Under the pieces are notes generated by a model. It searched no databases and was not told where the DNA came from. It saw nothing but the letters and a program-made list of their open reading frames with translations. DNA of 64,000 bases, from the NCBI GenBank assembly GCA_030248215.1, contig JASANG010000196.1, positions 62,001 to 126,000 on the forward strand. Direction: 5' to 3'. Numbering within the stretch: the first letter of the stretch is position 1; each line of letters starts with the position of its first letter. A program made the position numbers and the translations under genes. This document shows, piece after piece, positions 41,217-55,546 of the stretch. This DNA is from Enoplolaimus lenunculus (taxonomy: Eukaryota > Nematoda > Enoplea > Enoplida > Thoracostomopsidae).

Positions 41217-41907
41217 CCTAAGCCTAAGTATAAGGATAAGCCTATTCCTAAGTGTACGCCTAAGCAAAAAAGTTAGTCTAACGCTTGAGCCGGCTCAATT
41301 ACAGCCGCACAGAAAAGCGTTCCGGCCCTGTCCTACACATAGGCCGTCATGAGGAACGAGGTACCATCATCGCAGCATCCCAAGGGTTCTTGCAACATGA
41401 TCGCTAGCGGATCCAGAGGTGGCTGCCCCGCCGTCACAAATTTTCGGACTTGCCACTGACCACTAATACTGCTTGCCGAAAATGCTGGGTCGTTGCCGTA
41501 GTAAAAGCATACGTCTTAACCAAAGCAGACAATACGCAGTTTAAAGCTTAAGCTTACTCTACTGTGGCGTCCTGCAGAACAACGTTGCACTTGTAATATT
41601 GACATCGACCTAAATTTAGCAATAATCATTCGACGATTGGAACCCGACCAAATCAAATGGCGGCTCTTGCACACTTTCCGAACCACATTTTACGTTAAGT
41701 TTCAAGCTTATGCAAGTATTTTCGAACACCTAACATTATGGCTGTGGCCGAAAAGTGTACAAGACCCGGAATGGTTTCAGCAGTTGTATCAAATACGTAC
41801 TTTTCGAATTTTTGAAACTTTTGCCATTTACTTCACGACTGTCAAATTGTGGTGCTTTCACTGGTTGTCGGTACAATGTTTCATCCAAAAACCCTATATA
41901 TATATAT

Positions 41908-45091
<3,184 letters not shown>

Positions 45092-45281
45092 GGCCCATGT
45101 AAACATCAGGAGCGGAACGTTTTTCTGTCAGACTGCAATAGAGCAAGCTTAAGCTTTAGACAAAATTTTTTGCTTGGCTTAGGCTTAAACTTAGACTTAG
45201 GAATATGCTCATTCTTACGCTTAGGCTTAGGCATTGGAATATACTTATAATACTGTTCCGGCCCAGTTCTTTACATGGGTC
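45092..45281 (-). mobile_element. TTAGGC-bearing element, type A
   Basis: GGCCCATGTAAACATCAGG left, GCGGAACGTTTTTCTG, TTAGGC units, CTGTTCCGGCCCAGTTC right end. Confidence 0.82.
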
Positions 45282-47509
45282 AAACCTTTTAACAAATCAC
45301 AAACATTGACACAAGTCAGTTACCAAACGCAAAGGCGGTGTCAAACTCCGTCCCAACTCGCCACACGACGCACACCCCGGATTCGATCTCTAAGTACTAC
45401 AGTTGCAGAATAGCACAAAATTATACGTAAACAGTCATATTCATTTTCATTTAAATACAACAAAAAAATAAATAAAATACAATGAGAAGCTAACAATGAG
45501 AATGACGTTTTTAAAATCACAAAATATGGAATGTTAAGTACAAACGATAAGTACGTAATCTTTTATCCAATGTATCAACCGCAACCCAACTTGGCACTTT
45601 TGTAGTTTCCTCCCCAAAGCGAAAGAGTGCTCCTAAAAGCACGTGTATAACTGAACCGTAGTATAAACATATTTCTAAACCTAAGCCTAAGCAAAACTTT
45701 TCCACGGTGGGGTCTCGTGACTAGAAAAGTGCCGGAAATTTCGCTCAAGCAACAACTTGTAAAAAATTTGCAGTAACCAACACTCGTGGAACCCAAGGGA
45801 CTACACCGGCTCGCTTCGACAATTTTGGGCGTTCACAAGCTCGCAGTTACGTTTACACTCGGCAAAATTTGAACGTTCACAATCGAATTCGGTTTTAACA
45901 AAGGCCGAATACAGAGTAAGGTTCGTACGCGCCTGATTGTGCTTTAAAATTGAATCGGAACAGACACAATCATTTTGTGAAAAAGTTTTAACACTTGGCC
46001 TTCTAAGCGTCAATTTTATTATGTTTGAATGAATTCTTGTTTCGATATCTCAAATTCCACATGTTTCCATTGTCTTCGAATTCTGTGAAATCGTGGGTTC
46101 GATGCTGCGTTGACACACTGTAAAACGTATGCAAGTAGCAATTTCTTTTCAAAAAATCGTCTGTGAATTGTAAATTAAAAATACAAAAACAACAAAACCC
46201 ATAAAAGCCAATTTTGTACCGCAAAGCTTTGAACATATCAACACGAGCCTTCGTTCACTATTGCAAACATGTATAAATATAATTTAATATATACATATAC
46301 GTTTAAGTATATTATATACTTACGTTTTCTACAAAATGGACATCCAGCTATGACGTATTGGTATACGCCTTACTCTTTACACTTTAATCTATGAAATACA
46401 ACAAAACTCACACACAAGTTTAAACTGAAAATAGTTGTAAATCTCTTCACTTCAAAACTTTAAATCCAATCTAGACACAAAATAACAAACCATGTTTAAG
46501 TAGTTTTTAAAATTCACGTGATCCAACCTTGACTTTATAATATGTTTAATAACCGTCGGAATATAAAGAAGGATACAAATATACCAAATAATAAGCACGC
46601 CAATATACTTTACATAGACAAACGCATATATATAATTGCACAATTTAACCTAATCTGACTAGCGAAATTATGACACCAACAACACTATAACACAAAGCAT
46701 TTTTCAAAAAAATTATGTACTATGAACCATATTAAAATAAGTTACCGGAACATTCCAAGCGGACACTTAGACCATGGGCCCCCAACAGTGATCCTATACC
46801 AAATCATGCTGACATAAAACAACCGCTTTGTACACTGGGAAGGCTTTGTTTGAAGATTTGTACGTCGGTATATCGTAACAACGCCGCACCTGCATTTTCG
46901 GCTGCTGAATTAGAAATGACTGTTGGTCCCACACAATCCTGACTAACAGTATCCGGCGCACGTTAACACAAATTTTGTAGCCTTGTATATAACGAAACCA
47001 CTTCAAAATAATAGACCATAATCTAGACCGAGTGATGATTTCTCGATAGCTATATAAACCGGTAAAAATTACCTGAAGTTTCTGACTTTTCTGTGGTGAC
47101 CTCCCTCGGAGGCAAAAGGCGTTATTGGTAGACATCCCGATTATTTCAGTGAACTGAAAATATTTTCGTCCAAAGTACACCTGAATCAAAATAAAGAATA
47201 CATAAGCATAGTATAGATATATGTCCGAACATTTACATCAATTGCACAAACAATAGAAACAACACAAACACAATACAAGTAATACAAAACACAACCAATA
47301 TGTACCACAATACGGTTGGTCAATAATTATTCTACATAGCGATAAACACGCGCACGCAGGCATATAATTACATGTACATCATTACCACACGAACAACGCA
47401 CTAAAACAATAATATTTTAGCGCCATTTTTGCATATTTAGCACACTAGCTACGTTACCATTCCCTGCGAAATTAATTTTAACCAAAGGCGGTATCTTTAA
47501 ATGAGTGAA
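45282..47509. other. A/C-rich DNA downstream of Rab27, no proven gene
   Basis: Skew is that of a minus-strand transcript. A 131-codon minus-strand frame at 46794-47189 has no recognised motif. A small type A remnant lies at 45650-45720. Confidence 0.4.
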
Positions 47510-48032
47510 GCCAGCGCCTATCGTCAGTTGGCGATAGGTCTTCGATCTTATGTACCAATGACAGGGAGGCTCCAAAAATTAGCTTTTTCGCATGCGAACT
47601 GTACTAGTTAAGTGCCTATTTTCATGTCCGCGACCGCTACAGCTGTTCACCAATTGAAAATAGGCATTCCACATTCCAACATACCGAAGCCGAGTACAAG
47701 AAGCCATACTAGCAATTGGCGACAGTCGCAATTACACCGACAAGGATACTGAACTAAGTTCAACCCTGGAACGATACATATTGTCGACTGTGTATAGCAT
47801 CTATCAGCTGGTGCCACTACGCTCCGCAGCTTTTGAGCCTACCAATGTAACTGTATCGTTCAATTTCTTTGACAAATCTAGTTTCTGTGAGTTTAAGGTC
47901 TGCTACGAAAAATCATTAGTTTGGTTCTTCAGCAAAACATGTTTAAAATGTCATAAATTTCGACTCATTAGTTCAGAAGGTATACAATCAGTTAACAACT
48001 GACGATAAGTACTATACACAGTTAACAATATC
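47510..48032. mobile_element. MITE, CCCATATTCTCAAATG family, diverged and long
   Basis: GCCTATCGTCAGTTGGCGATA left, AACTGACGATAAGTACTATAC right. About 300 bases of unrelated DNA lie in the middle, so this may be two copies or a copy with an insert. Confidence 0.5.
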
Positions 48033-48068
48033 GGTACAACCCAAGGGCAGTGGGTAGGGTAGCAGCAG

Positions 48069-48267
48069 CTAACAATTGCTACCGTCACAATATCCTTGCC
48101 CAGGGGCTTCTACTGAATCTATCAAATCAAGACTTGGTGATTTTTTCGCGTTCGCTGGACACTTGTCAGTGGCGTCTTCAATACGTTTCATGACTAAATC
48201 CAGCAAACAATCAATTGCCTTGTCAACATTTGCACCCGTCGCAGCACTTGTTTCAAAGTATGGAAGT
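48069..48267 (-). CDS. rab27: Rab27 exon 6 (G5, hypervariable tail)
   Basis: Acceptor TTATTTCAG; reads [19 protein letters not shown] then a variable tail to [10 protein letters not shown] and TAG. The first 18 or so bases of this exon are duplicated in the intron just upstream. Confidence 0.92.
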
Positions 48268-51200
48268 CTGAAATAATTTTTTCAAAGTATGGAAGTCTTA
48301 TTTTTTCAAAATTTCCATTTAATAGAACACTTTAGTACATCTGGCCAGGTCGGGATCACACAAACTAATATATTTAGGACTTTATACCGGAACCTCATAG
48401 TGAAGAAAGACATCGGGTTTCAACACAGAAGCCGAAATTCTGGTTTTATCCCGGTTAATCTGATAATCACTTACCCCTCTTGTTCGGCAAGTTGCTTGGC
48501 TCGCGATGTAGACACTTGCCTTCGGTCTTCCAAATCAATTTTGTTGCCCACTAGCACTACATCTGGCGTTTCTGAGTACGCATGCGTTTTCAGCTAAAGA
48601 ACATCAATGAATCACAATGAAATTTTACACTTGTCTGTTACAATCGGCTTCAGTTAAAAGTACGCAACTCCACGGTACCGCGGGTACACCAAGTAAGTTT
48701 TTAATCCTTAGTTTAAACTGAAACGTTTACGTTGGAGTTTAACGTCCATGATTGGTTTCGCTTATTTTTAATCATCTAATATAACTAACGATTGTTAGTT
48801 GCCGTATTAAATACGCCAGAACCTATTTTATTCCACAATCAAATCAAGCAAAACCAAGGACCGGCAAATAACACTAAAACATGCAGTTCTTCAAAACAAA
48901 CCAAAACTCAATTCGAACTGAGTTTCTTGCCTGACTAAGCCAATCGCGGACATTAACAAAAGATCGCTCGCTTGTGATATCAAACAGTACTAAAAATCCC
49001 ATTGCGTCACGAAAAAAGGCCGTTGTTAGGCTGCGGAATCTACAAGTATACGTAAACATACTAATAGTAGACCGATGAGATCAATGGCTATTTCTATAAG
49101 AATGTGTTACGTTCTGTCAAAATAGCTGTTTACCGCTTGCTAAGTCGCTTTTTGTCTCGAAATAAAATGTTAAGCAGAACCAATGTTTTTATATAATATA
49201 CAGATACATAAAATAAAAAAGGGTCAGCGTTTCTTCAAATAGAACCAGAGTCCATCATGCATCCAGACTATTTTTCAGTCTAATTCGAAGACTTACGTCC
49301 ACACAATTAAATACATATGTAAGCAATGACCAGAGACTAATATTTCAATTTACTATGTAACAAAATTGTTTACATGGAAGTAAAAAATTGTATTAGTTCT
49401 TAGCTTTGAGCTTCTGGTTTCGGTGGTTTTATATCGTTTTGAAATATTTCACAAGTGAAAAATGAGACAGAAATCAGCGAACAATTTAAATTTAACATAA
49501 CCAACACTTCCATTTCTGATATTAGCGCCATAAAAGAGGCAAGCAACCAGAAGAAAAAATTGGAATTATTTCATTTTTAGTCAAGATTTTTGCTTTCGAA
49601 GTTTAATGGAATAACCAGCATGTTTTGGTGACACTTTTATTTGCTTTACTTATTCATAAAATTTTTCTCACACCACATGCTGCAAAGTACATAAGGCTAC
49701 CTAAGTCATTGACCCTTAACTAACCGTTCCTGGCCAGCAGTGTCCCAAAGTTGAAGCAATATTCTTTGAGCACGGCTATTTTCGGGGTTTGCATTCGGGT
49801 TTCGATACACCTAAATAAAACAAAATTTATTTGCATATTTATTATTTATAGAAAGCTCCCGAACGCAAACTGCTTCAATGTTAATTACCTTTAACAACAG
49901 AAATATACGTATAGAAATTTGCGTCAACGTTCTTTGTTAACGAAAAACGCAAAAGCTAAATATCGCCTTATAAAACAATCCATTAACTCACAACGCGTTT
50001 TTCACGAAAATCTATACCAACTGTTGATATAAAACGACCCGTAAACACTCCATCCGTGTATTGATAAAGAAAGCTGGTTTTGCCCACACCTGAAACAATT
50101 TTTCACAAAAATCAGGTTTAGCAAGACAACAACTTTGTCCAACAGGACCTCGGTTTACTAAATTCTTGCAAAACTTTCAGTGCAATAGTGCAATCATACT
50201 CGCTCAACACCTTTAACTCTCACGTACTATATTTACACTGAATCTGAACAGGGTCGGATTACGGTGGTGGGAAGCTTGGGGCCCATATGACCAGAAGGCC
50301 TGGGGCCCATATGATCAGGAGGCCTGGGGCCCATATGAAAAGCATGCCCTTTTACTAACCATAAGTTAATTATTTTATACAAAAGAGCTTAAAGTCAGAC
50401 ATTTTAATGAAACGAATTGTACCAAAAGTACGAAACAAAGTTTACGGCCCAGGAATTGTTCTAGATTTGCACTTAGACAAGTCACTTACGATTCCACCGA
50501 AGTCTAGAAATTTTCTGAAGTCTGAAAATGGACGGTACGTGCCCCCGAATCTGAATCGGAATTTTGTCATGTTGCGAATGTTAGATATATCTATAATTTG
50601 TTTCAGGATATCAAAGCTATGCCAACCGCCATAATTTTTTAACGTTGGTATATTATATTTCCACCTCGACCTCAAAACGAGTTGTATAAACTTGGAAAAA
50701 TGAGTTCTGATAGTCCTAACTCAGACTGAGTGATTCAACAAAACTAACTCACTGGAAGGTACAGCGTGGCAAAAATACCCTAAATGTTGCTCAACATGTG
50801 GAATCTGTTACTGAAACAAATTATCTAGCTGCGTTCTAGTTTCATATTAGCTGCGTTCTAGTTTGACACTTACGCTACATCAGCGTCCATTATCGAAAGT
50901 TTATATTAAAATCAAACTTTGGGTCTTCCTCGTTAAACCGTTTTCATCAAGAATTTGAAAAAAAACAATTTAACAATTTGGTGGGTATAAACGATTACAG
51001 TACTGTAATTTGCTAAATAATTTCGAAATTATGCCAGTCCATTAGATCAAATGGACAGACATGCTGTAGTAAAAGTTCAAACTATGCATAACTGTTGTCC
51101 GCAATAGGCTACCACTTTCACGTGGTTAGTTTCAGCACACAACAGGGTTTGAAACCGATAGAAACTGTTGCAAAAATAAAAGACAGTAAGTACCAATATA

Positions 51201-52584
51201 CGCTCCGAATATATCTCAATGCCACTGCGGTCAAATGTACTACTTTTTACATAGGTATTCCTTTACATGGACTTTGGGGCGCTTTAGTTTCTAGTAAAAA
51301 TATATGCTTCGAAGTTTCAAAATGTAGGAACATATGTTTTTACTGTTGCTCTATGGGTCATTATAAAAATGTTTGATAATTTTTTAAATTTGTATATTGG
51401 ACGGCCGGCGGCTAATGACCGGCCAGCCGTCCGGCCAATAGAATATTGGTAATTGCACAACACTAGACCTGGCCCGGAAACTTGTGGCATTGTAGTCCAG
51501 CTGTGATCCGGCAGGCCGGATTGCAGCCGGTTAGAAGTTGCCTGTCTGCTTAACAAAAAGCAGTCTAAAACAGTCCAGTGATAAGGGATATGGATTTTCA
51601 ATACAAGGGCACTCTAGGTCGCAAAGCGAGGTTCATGTCCTGAATACAGCTAATGGCAGGATTAGATGCCCAGTTCCAACCTTGTAGAAACCAGAAAATA
51701 CGATAAATCTGAAGAACTTTCTAAACATTTGAAAAAGTAATTTGTACACCCTTGTATATAACCCTGCCGAAGAACGCAATCAGTACTCCCGAAAAATCCC
51801 GTATGGTACGGCCGGCGTTAAAATAAGATTGTCGGTATATGTGCACGTAAGTGTATGTAAAGCAAATGTTGCCATGCCTGTGCACATATACCGGTATAAG
51901 AAGTTGTTGCAATGACCGCGTGGTGTAGTGGTAGCATGCTTGGCTCGAGCGCAAGAGGGCCGAGGTTCGATTCCCGGCGTGGTAATTACCTATGGGCAAA
52001 ACTTCAAACAGGGGTCGTGCAGACCGTTAGTACCAACATGGAGGTCCCACCGAGACGGGCACTGCAAACAGCAGGCCCATGAATTCGGGTAGTTGGATTC
52101 ACGGTCCGGGACGACCGCCTGTAAAAAAGAGGGATGTCGGTATATGTGCACGTAAGTGTATGTAAAGCAAATGTTGCCATGCCTGTGCACATATACCGGT
52201 ATAAGAAGTTGTTGCAATGACCGCGTGGTGTAGTGGTAGCATGCTTGGCTCGAGCGCAAGAGGGCCGAGGTTCGATTCCCGGCGTGGTCATTACCTATGG
52301 GCAAAACTTCAAACAGGGGTCGTGCAGACCGTTAGTACCAACAAAGATATGTCGGCCGACCCAAACAGGTCCGAGAGGCCTCCCCAATGAAATGTTTCAC
52401 AGCTTTTATAACTTCGTAGCCCGCGATAACATTTTCTTTGGCTTCTTATCAGTTGAAACATGGCGTCGGTTTATAGTTGGTGGGAGGTCCGGGGCCCGGG
52501 CCCCCTTTAATCCGGCGATGAATCTGAGTACATACCTGAATCTCCAAGTGCCAACAATTTCAATAAATAGTCGTAATCCGCCAT
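48069..52584 (-). CDS. rab27: Rab27 small GTPase
   Basis: Six exons on the minus strand (in transcript order 52584-52536, 50089-49992, 49810-49725, 49039-48931, 48593-48475, 48267-48069) give 219 residues, the usual Rab27 length. Rab27 controls docking and secretion of secretory granules and dense-core vesicles (AEX-6/RAB-27 in C. elegans). Visible: [17 protein letters not shown]-loop GDSGVGKT, switch I with [13 protein letters not shown], the Rab27-type insert before [27 protein letters not shown]4 NKID and G5 ETSA. The [16 protein letters not shown] block is diagnostic of Rab27 within Rabs. The tail ends YCDGSNC. One intron (48930 to 48594) uses a GC donor. Intron 1 of about 2.4 kb contains two SINE copies. 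Confidence 0.95.
48475..48593 (-). CDS. rab27: Rab27 exon 5 (G4 NKxD)
   Basis: Acceptor CTTTAG, donor GTAAGT; reads [39 protein letters not shown], phase 2 out. Confidence 0.93.
48931..49039 (-). CDS. rab27: Rab27 exon 4 (switch II, GC donor)
   Basis: Acceptor ACTTGTAG; reads [19 protein letters not shown] through NVRDWLSQ. The only donor that keeps the family alignment (LSQ then LKTHAY) is CAG followed by GCAAGA, a GC-AG intron. Confidence 0.92.
49725..49810 (-). CDS. rab27: Rab27 exon 3 (effector insert, WDTAGQE)
   Basis: Acceptor TTTATTTAG, donor GTTAGT; reads [20 protein letters not shown] then LWDTAGQE and two bases of Arg. Confidence 0.93.
49992..50089 (-). CDS. rab27: Rab27 exon 2 (P-loop end, switch I)
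   Basis: Acceptor TGTTTCAG, donor GTGAGT; reads [13 protein letters not shown] ... GIDFREKRV. Phase 1 in, phase 0 out. Confidence 0.93.
50255..50340. repeat. Short tandem repeat, GGCCTGGGGCCCATATGA unit
   Basis: Three copies of a 25-base unit containing GGGGCCCATATGA and AGGCCT, in Rab27 intron 1. Confidence 0.8.
50701..50767. mobile_element. AACTC-family MITE, truncated
   Basis: Matches the right part of the copies at 279 and 725 (TGAGTTCTGATAGTCC, AACTCACTGGAAGGTACAG). In Rab27 intron 1. Confidence 0.6.
51831..52038 (+). repeat. tRNA-derived SINE, copy 1
   Basis: A leader GTCGGTATATGTGCACG ... CATATACCGGTATAAGAAG, then a tRNA-like head from 51914 with TGGTGTAGTGGTAGC (A box) and GGTTCGATTCC (B box), a possible CGA anticodon loop, then a tail to ACCGTTAGTACCAACA. 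The acceptor arms GACCGCG/CGTGGT pair, but the T stem is imperfect, so it is tRNA-like rather than a functional gene. It lies antisense in Rab27 intron 1. Confidence 0.75.
52136..52343 (+). repeat. tRNA-derived SINE, copy 2 (tandem, 305-base period)
   Basis: Almost identical to copy 1 over 208 bases; the tRNA-like head is 52219-52289 and here the acceptor stem is complete (GACCGCG with CGTGGTC). The 97 bases between the copies are unique. Confidence 0.8.
52536..52584 (-). CDS. rab27: Rab27 exon 1
   Basis: Encodes [16 protein letters not shown] plus the first base of Gly; donor GTATGT. The ATG is immediately preceded by TTCCAG, which could be a 3' splice site (5' UTR intron or spliced-leader acceptor). 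Confidence 0.9.
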
Positions 52585-53392
52585 CTGGAACTCCGAAACG
52601 CAGGTTCGAAATAATGCAAAATTGAATTCAATACAACAAATGTTACCGAATCATTCCCCGTACATGCTAATTCTTTGAACAAACGTGCAGTATCACAACC
52701 ATTTTATAAGTAAATATACAAAAAAATAACTGTCTAGTTAATAGTGTATTTGTTCAAAGTCTTCTAGGGAGAATAGTCTGGCATTGTATGTGTAAAGTTG
52801 CAAACTATTTGCATTTTAAAACACAAACGCCCAATAAAAATAAATTCATTTAGACTATTCTTCTATAGTATAACGAGAATTTAAGTATAATACGCTATTA
52901 GCTACGTATTTCAGAGCGAACCGCGAAGTTGTCTTTAAAATACGACTGCCACAGAGAAGTGCAGCTATTGTATTCAAATTAAAACTAGTAACACTTCTGG
53001 CGGATGTGGTGATTAAGTACCCTGGAGTGATCGACTCAACTTTAAAAGCGAATGTACATAATTTTCTTTTTATTACATTAGTATGAAGGAATCTTGCTTT
53101 TATAAAAACTTGAAAACTTTTTAACAAGTCATTTATTTCATGCTTCAGTGGTTCATTTTTTCTTGAACTTCGTTCTATAACTTGTTCAGAACTGAAAGTG
53201 TTAGCAAAGTAGCGGATATCTTTAGTTGCCTTTAAATAACGTAGCTAGATGCATAATGCGTTAATTGTATTTGATGTTAGAACTACACAAGTTTGAAAAT
53301 TGTCAACAAACACAGGCAGAATCCTATGGCGTAACGTTGTATTGGGATTTTCACCGGGCTTTCAGACGTTTTTATCAAGCAGCTGGAAAAGC
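52585..53392. other. DNA upstream of Rab27
   Basis: AT-rich, no recognised repeat or gene; promoter elements cannot be assigned by eye. Confidence 0.4.
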
Positions 53393-53470
53393 GGGCCTCC
53401 AGAGCGGGAATCACAACTCTCAGCCTACGGATCCATAAGCGAACACTCTACCACTGCGCCACAGAGGAAG
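53393..53470 (-). repeat. tRNA-like sequence
   Basis: Minus strand carries TGTGGCGCAGTGGTAGAGTG (A box) and TTGTGATTCCCGC (weak B box). Probably SINE-derived; a similar head lies near 54850-54890. Confidence 0.45.
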
Positions 53471-53809
53471 TTGGAAATGGTGGCTGCAGATATGCCTCAT
53501 GCACCAGCATTTCCAACACCCACTTTATTAACACAATCATATACATACAAGACATAAAAATAAAGCAAAATATGAATACACAATAAAGTGGAAGCGATAT
53601 ACCACATAAAAGAACTGAATGTAGCTTACTGGCTGGTACAACAGGCATATCATTTACTTTTTGAAGTAGAGCATACCATGCAGGTGCAATTAGATTTGCA
53701 AAACAATATTTCCATATATTGTCTCTGCTACTTGGAACAAACAACTTCAATGGATGCCCGAGTACGAGAGTCCGGTGAATAACAAAAAAATATCATTAAA
53801 AAGGTCATC

Positions 53810-54716
53810 AATCAATCTCCTAAGCCCAAGAGGTTCCAGGTTCACGTATTTTAGCCTGTGACAATAATTCGCATAAGGCCATACCTGCGGTATAGATGTC
53901 TAGTGAAAAACCGTTGCACGGATTCAAGCTTATCAATATTTGCAACAAGATGGGACTAGAATTTCACTGTTACAATGAGGAAAGCACCGAAGTAACATAT
54001 TGAATACACGGTATACTCTCTTTCAAATTATCTGCTGGTTAAGGTTCCAAATATCGTAAAACTGTTTTTGGCGCGTCAAAATACTAGATATTTTGAAGCG
54101 ACTACAATTCCGAGCAATTCTTGAATGGACGCTGACACAGAATGAAAAATCCAAACCGAAAATTAATCTTAAATTCATAAATACATATTTTTGCACGCTC
54201 AAATACTTCCGACACAGTGTACAAATTTAGATCCTATATTCAGTTAACATCCGGTTCCGGTACAAACTTCACTATCCGGCTCCGGTTTCGGTATCCGGTA
54301 AAATAAATATCCGGTCGATTCCTTGTACTAACAAGTACGCCAAAATCTGTTACTTCATTTGATATCATTAAGCGCGATTCCCCCAACAACAAATTCGCGT
54401 TCAACCTATTCTTACCAATACGAAGGACTTGGTATTTTTCAGTTGCTACCGACAATTGCCAAGTGACTGCCCATTCATAAATCGCACTAAGGTTGACTGA
54501 AAATCATCAACGTCTGTTGGACTATTAATTGAGTGGTATATCTTTACATCATCAGCAAATAGCAATAATGAGAATATTGAACAACATGAACAATATCATC
54601 AATATAAAGAGTAAAAAGTAATGGACCTACGACTAAGCCTTGGGGAACGCCAGAAACTAAGCTCTGGGGATTGGAGTAACTATCCTCAGTCGTGCATAAA
54701 TTTTCAACAAGGTCGT
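53810..54716 (-). mobile_element. Non-LTR retrotransposon (LINE, CR1/jockey-like) RT fragment
   Basis: Minus-strand pieces of a reverse transcriptase: SLVSGVPQGLVVGPLLFTLY then IDDI (54.60-54.69 kb), FADDVKIYHS catalytic box (near 54.55 kb), ATEKYQVLRIGKN and LGVLVS-like FGVLVS (54.3-54.45 kb), NIDKLESVQRFFTRHLYR and LEPLGLRRLIDDLF (53.81-53.94 kb). The order is that of CR1/jockey-type LINEs. At least three frame changes and a CCGGAT-type insertion near 54.05-54.33 kb show it is dead and 5' truncated. No endonuclease or 3' tail was seen. Confidence 0.85.
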
Positions 54717-54739
54717 CCCTTGACCGTCCATCCTATTTT

Positions 54740-54920
54740 CGACTGGATACCGTGTTCATAGCACGGCGGTTTACCATTGTGCTTACGGCGTAACCCCCAT
54801 GTCAGTCTAGATAGGAACGATACTTCAGACCTTTCAACTAAGGAGCTCAAAAAGCTAGCGAACACTCTATTACTGCCCCACGTAGCCCGCCTCTCCAACT
54901 GCATTTTTCCTCGACTATAT
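54740..54920 (-). repeat. tRNA-like/SINE remnant next to the LINE
   Basis: Minus strand GCGGGCTACGTGGGGCAGTA and ATAGAGTGTTCGCTAGC resemble the head at 53393-53470. Confidence 0.4.
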
Positions 54921-55181
54921 GTGTCGACCGTGCCAGCTAGTATACATACAGTGCACTGCACAATATTGCATGTGCACATGACGGACAAACATGTCTCACA
55001 TGCTTGCAGGGTAAAGCGTCAGTCGCTTAAAGCTTTGATTCAAGATTTTAATGAAATTACTTCCTCGTTTCGCCTTTCAAATAATGTTAAAGTTTCGTAG
55101 TTTTCTGTAAGAAATTGCGCGGTCTTAAGGGCAATGTATGTAATCGTTATGTTAGTGCAACGTTATTGAAACAATTGACCA

Positions 55182-55258
55182 CGGCTTGATTAGAACCAGC
55201 AACCTTTGGCTAGCCACGCCAACGCTCGTACCAACTGAGCTATCGCGGCACTGCTTCA
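55182..55258 (-). repeat. tRNA-like sequence
   Basis: Minus strand GCGATAGCTCAGTTGGTACG (good A box), an anticodon stem TTGGC/GCCAA around GTGGCTA, and GGTTCTAATC (weak B box). The acceptor arms do not pair, so it is a tRNA relic or SINE head upstream of DLST. Confidence 0.45.
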
Positions 55259-55546
55259 ACTTCTTGTGCTAGTTATGATGTGCTTTACTACGTTGTGTAC
55301 TACGCTGTGTACTGCGTGGCTACTATGCAATGTATATTACGGGTCGACTTTTTATATGTGTGCTACTATATATTCGGGTAATCCATCGTGCAATACCCGA
55401 CATTTTCTTTATAACTTGCTTCGCTATGTGCATTTCTGGCAGACTACCAACCAGATCTATGTTTTGTTTACTCACATAATTAATTGTATAAACTGTGTTT
55501 GTTGCAGCTATCTAAAACGCTTTTTAGCTTATTAATAGATAGCGCA

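Larger units (their letters stand above)
40777..41345 (+). mobile_element. TTAGGC-bearing element (type A) split by a hAT-like MITE
   Basis: Starts GGTCCATGCATAGAATAG, ends CGGCCCTGTCCTACACATAG then GCC. Interior CCTAAG units are interrupted at 40836-41216. Confidence 0.8.
50090..51830. other. Rab27 intron 1, proximal part
   Basis: Holds the short repeats at 50255 and the MITE fragment at 50701; otherwise nothing recognised. Confidence 0.5.

Noticed and set aside
51914-51984. Functional tRNA-Ser (CGA) gene
   Set aside because: A and B boxes and acceptor arms are good, but the T stem is mismatched, there is no long variable arm as serine tRNAs have, and the unit recurs with a shared non-tRNA tail, as in a SINE.
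51721-52304. Minus-strand frames of 92-104 codons sharing one sequence
   Set aside because: They are antisense reads of the duplicated tRNA-derived SINE.
53815-53934. Minus-strand LDIYTAGMALCELLS, which first looked like a protein-kinase subdomain
   Set aside because: The neighbouring frame reads NIDKLESVQRFFTRHLYR and LEPLGLRRLIDDLF, classic LINE reverse-transcriptase tail sequence, and other RT motifs follow upstream in the right order.
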